NCBI GenBank assembly: GCA_027346035.1
Contig: DAIESZ010000116.1
Span: forward strand, 1 to 6,584
From: Propionibacteriaceae bacterium
GTDB taxonomy: Bacteria > Actinomycetota > Actinomycetes > Propionibacteriales > Propionibacteriaceae
Reading direction: 5' to 3'
Length of the DNA stretch: 6,584 nucleotides
In this document: positions 4,739-6,584 of the stretch, in pieces
How positions within the stretch are numbered: position 1 is the first letter of the stretch
How the letters are laid out: each line of letters opens with the position of its first letter
Program-made: the position numbers and the translations under genes
Notes under the pieces: generated by a model
Databases searched by the model: none
Told to the model about the DNA's origin: nothing
Seen by the model: the letters and a program-made list of their open reading frames with translations, nothing else

Positions 4739-5491
4739 GTGGAACCCGCCGGACTCATCTTCGCCGCCATCGTCGTCGTGTGGTTGGCCTACCTGGTTCC
4801 CTGGTTCACCACCCGGGACCACGTCGACCCAGCCGACCTCGCCGATCCCTCCGAGCCGCTCACCCGGGCGATGACCGTGGTGCGCCGATCGTCGGTGGCC
4901 GACGTGATCGAGCCCGACGTCGACGTGTCCACCCCGTTCACCCGCCGGGCCGCCCTGCGCGACATCCGCCGCACCGCGCGCCTGGCCACGGTCCGCCGGC
5001 GCCGGCTGCTCATCGCCCTGTCGATCATCACCGTGATCACGGCGGCCGTGTCGCCGTTCGTCGTGTGGCTGCCATGGTGGGCGGGTTTCGTGCCGGCCGG
5101 GCTGCTGCTGATCTCGCTGTTCGTCGCCCGGTTCAGCGTGCGGGTGATGGACCGCGCGCTCGCCGCCCGCCTCGCCGACTTCAACGCCCGGTGGGAGAGC
5201 GACACGATCGCGCTGTCGTTCCCCATGGCGAGCGGCGAGTCGACCGAGGTGAGCATCGAGCTGAGCGTGCCCGTACAGAGGACGACCAGCTCGCTGTGGG
5301 ATCCCATCCCGGTCGTCGAACCCACCTACATGACCAAGCCGCTCGTGCCCCGCACCGTGCGCACGATCGACCTGTCGGCCCCGGTCGCGCCGATGGGTGC
5401 GCCGCCGATCGCCGAGGTGCCCGTGCCGGTCGTGACGGACGCCGACAGCTCCGCCGAGGGCGCCCGCGACCAGCGGGCCGTGGGGCAGTAA
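4739..5491 (+). CDS. GlpR/SepX-family membrane protein (Rv0996-like)
   Basis: A 250-residue membrane protein. One helix lies at the very N-terminus (about 4-22, GLIFAAIVVVWLAYLVPW). A soluble stretch follows (23-89), ending in the basic run TVRRRR. Two close helices follow (about 90-110 and 114-131), then a C-terminal soluble region (132-250). The conserved family signature is LWDPIPVVEP (186-195) followed by TYMTKPLVPRTVRTIDL (196-212); the last 35 residues are Pro/Val/Ala-rich and probably disordered. Members include M. tuberculosis Rv0996, Streptomyces SepX and corynebacterial GlpR. GlpR is the membrane receptor of the MoeA-like protein Glp, which binds FtsZ. I infer by family and by the nearby moeA that it ties the MoeA-like protein to the division site. 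It starts with GTG and appears leaderless. The fit to the family is good; the role is untested here. Confidence 0.82.
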   Translation: MEPAGLIFAAIVVVWLAYLVPWFTTRDHVDPADLADPSEPLTRAMTVVRRSSVADVIEPDVDVSTPFTRRAALRDIRRTARLATVRRRRLLIALSIITVITAAVSPFVVWLPWWAGFVPAGLLLISLFVARFSVRVMDRALAARLADFNARWESDTIALSFPMASGESTEVSIELSVPVQRTTSSLWDPIPVVEPTYMTKPLVPRTVRTIDLSAPVAPMGAPPIAEVPVPVVTDADSSAEGARDQRAVGQ

Positions 5492-5519
5492 CGGTTTCCG
5501 TTCCGGCGTCCCCGGGTGC

Positions 5520-5525
5520 TAACCT
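5520..5525 (+). promoter_or_regulatory. Candidate -10 of tRNA-Ala
   Basis: TAACCT lies 24 nt before the mature tRNA 5' end and 28 bp after the stop of the upstream gene, a usual distance for a tRNA promoter. The -35 is unclear (TTTCCG at 5495-5500 is a poor match). Confidence 0.4.
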
Positions 5526-5549
5526 CGAAGCCGCTGGTTCGCCGGCGCT

Positions 5550-5622
5550 GGGGCTATGGCGCAGTTGGTAGCGCGTCTCGTTCGCAATGAGAAGGTCAGG
5601 GGTTCGAATCCCCTTAGCTCCA
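5550..5622 (+). tRNA. tRNA-Ala, anticodon CGC
   Basis: A full 73-nt cloverleaf. The acceptor stem GGGGCTA (5550-5556) pairs with TAGCTCC (5615-5621) with one G-U. The D stem is GCGC/GCGC (5559-5562, 5571-5574). The anticodon stem TCTCG/TGAGA closes loop TTCGCAA (5581-5587), so the anticodon CGC (5583-5585) reads GCG alanine codons. The T stem AGGGG/CCCCT encloses TTCGAAT. The discriminator is A (5622); CCA is not encoded. It sits 58 bp after the GlpR-like gene and has its own terminator. Its 3' end is not repeated in the window, so there is no sign of an integrated element. Confidence 0.96.
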
Positions 5623-5647
5623 CGAGTGTGATGAGTCGAGTCATCGT

Positions 5648-5920
5648 TCAGGAGTGACTCACGATGTCGTTCAGAGCCTCGGCAATCGGCCGGGGCTCTT
5701 GTTCTTTTCCGGCAGTAGGCGCGGGTCGGTCCATGTCGTGTTCAGGTAGGCCCTGGCCGGTGGTGGCGAGCACGGTGCTGGTGGTCGGGGCGGTCAGAAC
5801 CGGCACGGCGCTGCCGGCGTGGGCGTCGCTGACGCCGAGGTGGCCGGCCATGTCGACGCAGTGGGCGACGCGGCAGTCCCAGTTCGCATCCGAGCGACCG
5901 AGTTTGTACGGCGCACCCAT
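5648..5920 (-). CDS. Doubtful small ORF of unknown function, possible gene remnant
   Basis: A minus-strand frame of 90 codons from an ATG at 5920 (or 116 codons from 5998). I do not recognise the product. Over 5884-5750, 44 of 45 codons end in G or C, the codon bias of real genes in this genome, and the translation there is varied (NWDCRVAHCVDMAGHLGVSD, then a Thr/Val-rich stretch). Against it: the ends of the frame lose this bias, the last 20 codons run through the tRNA terminator on the opposite strand, and the site before the ATG (GCGGA) is weak. It may be a decayed gene whose middle survives, or a chance frame. The stop is 28 bp from the tRNA. It follows the B12-binding regulator gene on the same strand. 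Confidence 0.3.
   Translation of the reverse strand: MGAPYKLGRSDANWDCRVAHCVDMAGHLGVSDAHAGSAVPVLTAPTTSTVLATTGQGLPEHDMDRPAPTAGKEQEPRPIAEALNDIVSHS
5673..5708 (+). terminator. Intrinsic terminator after tRNA-Ala
   Basis: AGAGCCTCGGC (5673-5683) pairs with GCCGGGGCTCT (5689-5699) over 11 bp with one G-U and a 5-nt loop AATCG, followed by the T-rich run TGTTCTTTT (5700-5708). It is the clearest terminator in the window and ends the tRNA transcript about 50 nt beyond the mature end. The minus-strand side has no matching U-tract, so it is one-directional. Confidence 0.85.
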
Positions 5921-6010
5921 TCCGCACTGATCCGGGCCCTCAGATCCTCGACGCCACACGACCCGGTCAACGAGGACGGGACGCTTGAGCCCCCGCATCC
6001 GGCCGCCCAG
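5709..6010. other. 300-bp region between the tRNA terminator and the regulator gene
   Basis: Apart from the doubtful minus-strand ORF described at 5648-5920, nothing convincing is seen. There is no promoter, repeat of the tRNA end, or integrase fragment that I can recognise. Confidence 0.4.
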
Positions 6011-6584
6011 CTACCTGACCAGATCGGCCAGTAGCCGCGCCGATTCGGGCACGGTGCCGGTGAGCGTGACGGTGTGCTCGTCCACCGGTCCCGCGGCCGG
6101 GCCGCCGATCGCGATCCGGACGTCGGGCCTTGCCTTGTGGACGGCGCGAGCCACGCCGCCCGCGGCGTCCAGGTCGTCGTGGGTGCGCACGGACACCACG
6201 ACCGCCCGGACCTCGGGGCTGCTCGCCGCGTTCACCCATGAGTCGGCAGGCAGGTTGGGGCCGAGGTAGACCGAGCCGAGGCCGGCGCGGCGGGCAGCGA
6301 TGGCGAACGCGAGTGGGGGGATCTCATGCTCCGAGCCCGGGGGCAGGCCGACGAGCACGCGCGGCGCGGTGGGGGCGACGCCTGCGGCGTCGTAGAGGGC
6401 TGAGAGTCGGCGCATCACCGCGGCGCTGACCAGGTGTTCGGCCGATACGTCGAGGCTGCCGCGCTCCCAGGCCAGACCCACCTCGCGCAGGGCGGGGAAC
6501 AGCCACCGGTCGAGCACGAGGTCGAATGACGCGGTGCTGAACGCCGAATCGAGGATCGTCGCGAGACTCTGCTCGTCGAGGACG
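6011..6584 (-). CDS. CarH/LitR-like cobalamin-binding transcriptional regulator, partial
   Basis: The C-terminal 190 residues are in the window; the N-terminus, where such proteins carry a MerR-type DNA-binding domain, lies beyond 6584. Numbering from the edge, a helical bundle comes first and ends with WERGSLDVSAEH (39-50), an exact W-x9-EH motif, the signature of adenosylcobalamin photoreceptors of the CarH type. The Rossmann-like B12 domain follows: VGLPPGSEHEIP (78-89), where His86 fits the lower axial ligand, SVYLGPNLP (104-112), VVVSVRT (128-134) and IAIGGP (157-162). The usual Gly after HxxG is Pro here, and Glu40 replaces the His that follows the Trp in Thermus CarH. Such proteins repress carotenoid or stress genes in the dark. 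No such target gene is visible. An internal GTG at 6517 is not the real start, because the frame stays open upstream. Confidence 0.85.
   Translation of the reverse strand, partial: VLDEQSLATILDSAFSTASFDLVLDRWLFPALREVGLAWERGSLDVSAEHLVSAAVMRRLSALYDAAGVAPTAPRVLVGLPPGSEHEIPPLAFAIAARRAGLGSVYLGPNLPADSWVNAASSPEVRAVVVSVRTHDDLDAAGGVARAVHKARPDVRIAIGGPAAGPVDEHTVTLTGTVPESARLLADLVR

Noticed and set aside
4789..5325. 178-codon minus-strand frame opposite the GlpR-like gene.
   Set aside because: Ser/Arg/Thr-rich shadow; the plus strand carries the conserved membrane protein.
5550..5660. Attachment site of an integrated element at the tRNA 3' end.
   Set aside because: No second copy of the tRNA end and no integrase gene is present in the window.

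Overview
The window is very GC-rich (codon third positions almost all G or C), with leaderless-type promoters and a gene order typical of Actinomycetota. The order Ruc/FmdB protein, 5-formyltetrahydrofolate cyclo-ligase, MoeA, membrane protein is, from memory, that of the Mycobacterium tuberculosis Rv0991c-Rv0996 region, so I infer a member of Mycobacteriales. Two differences stand out: galU is not between the cyclo-ligase gene and moeA, and moaC sits where rimJ would be. The genus cannot be fixed from the sequence alone.

Left half, minus strand, reading right to left: a 5-formyltetrahydrofolate cyclo-ligase (2618-1695) with a roughly 95-residue Gly/Ala-rich insert containing a 63-bp tandem duplication; a non-coding stretch of about 530 bp (1166-1694) carrying several repeat families; a small zinc-ribbon protein of the FmdB/Ruc type (1147-845); and a membrane-anchored SAF-domain protein (731-108) whose start codon lies in a perfect 14-bp inverted repeat.

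Right half, plus strand: a MoeA-family protein (2637-3953), moaC (3995-4561), a three-helix membrane protein of the GlpR/SepX/Rv0996 family (4739-5491) and tRNA-Ala(CGC) (5550-5622) with a strong intrinsic terminator (5673-5708). Facing them on the minus strand are a doubtful small ORF (5648-5920) and the 3' part of a CarH/LitR-like cobalamin-binding regulator (6011 to beyond 6584).

The cyclo-ligase gene and moeA are divergent and only 18 bp apart. One 7-bp core can serve as the -10 element on both strands, and both start codons fall where transcription would begin, so I infer a bidirectional promoter making two leaderless mRNAs. MoeA and MoaC belong to molybdenum-cofactor synthesis. MoeA homologues (Glp) and their membrane receptor (GlpR) also act in FtsZ-dependent division in corynebacteria, so the right-hand cluster may join cofactor synthesis and a division module. 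I see no insertion sequence, CRISPR array, phage gene or toxin system. The best candidates for undescribed biology are the shared leaderless promoter, the helically phased repeats upstream of the Ruc-like gene, the hairpin over the SAF start, and the variable insert in the cyclo-ligase.
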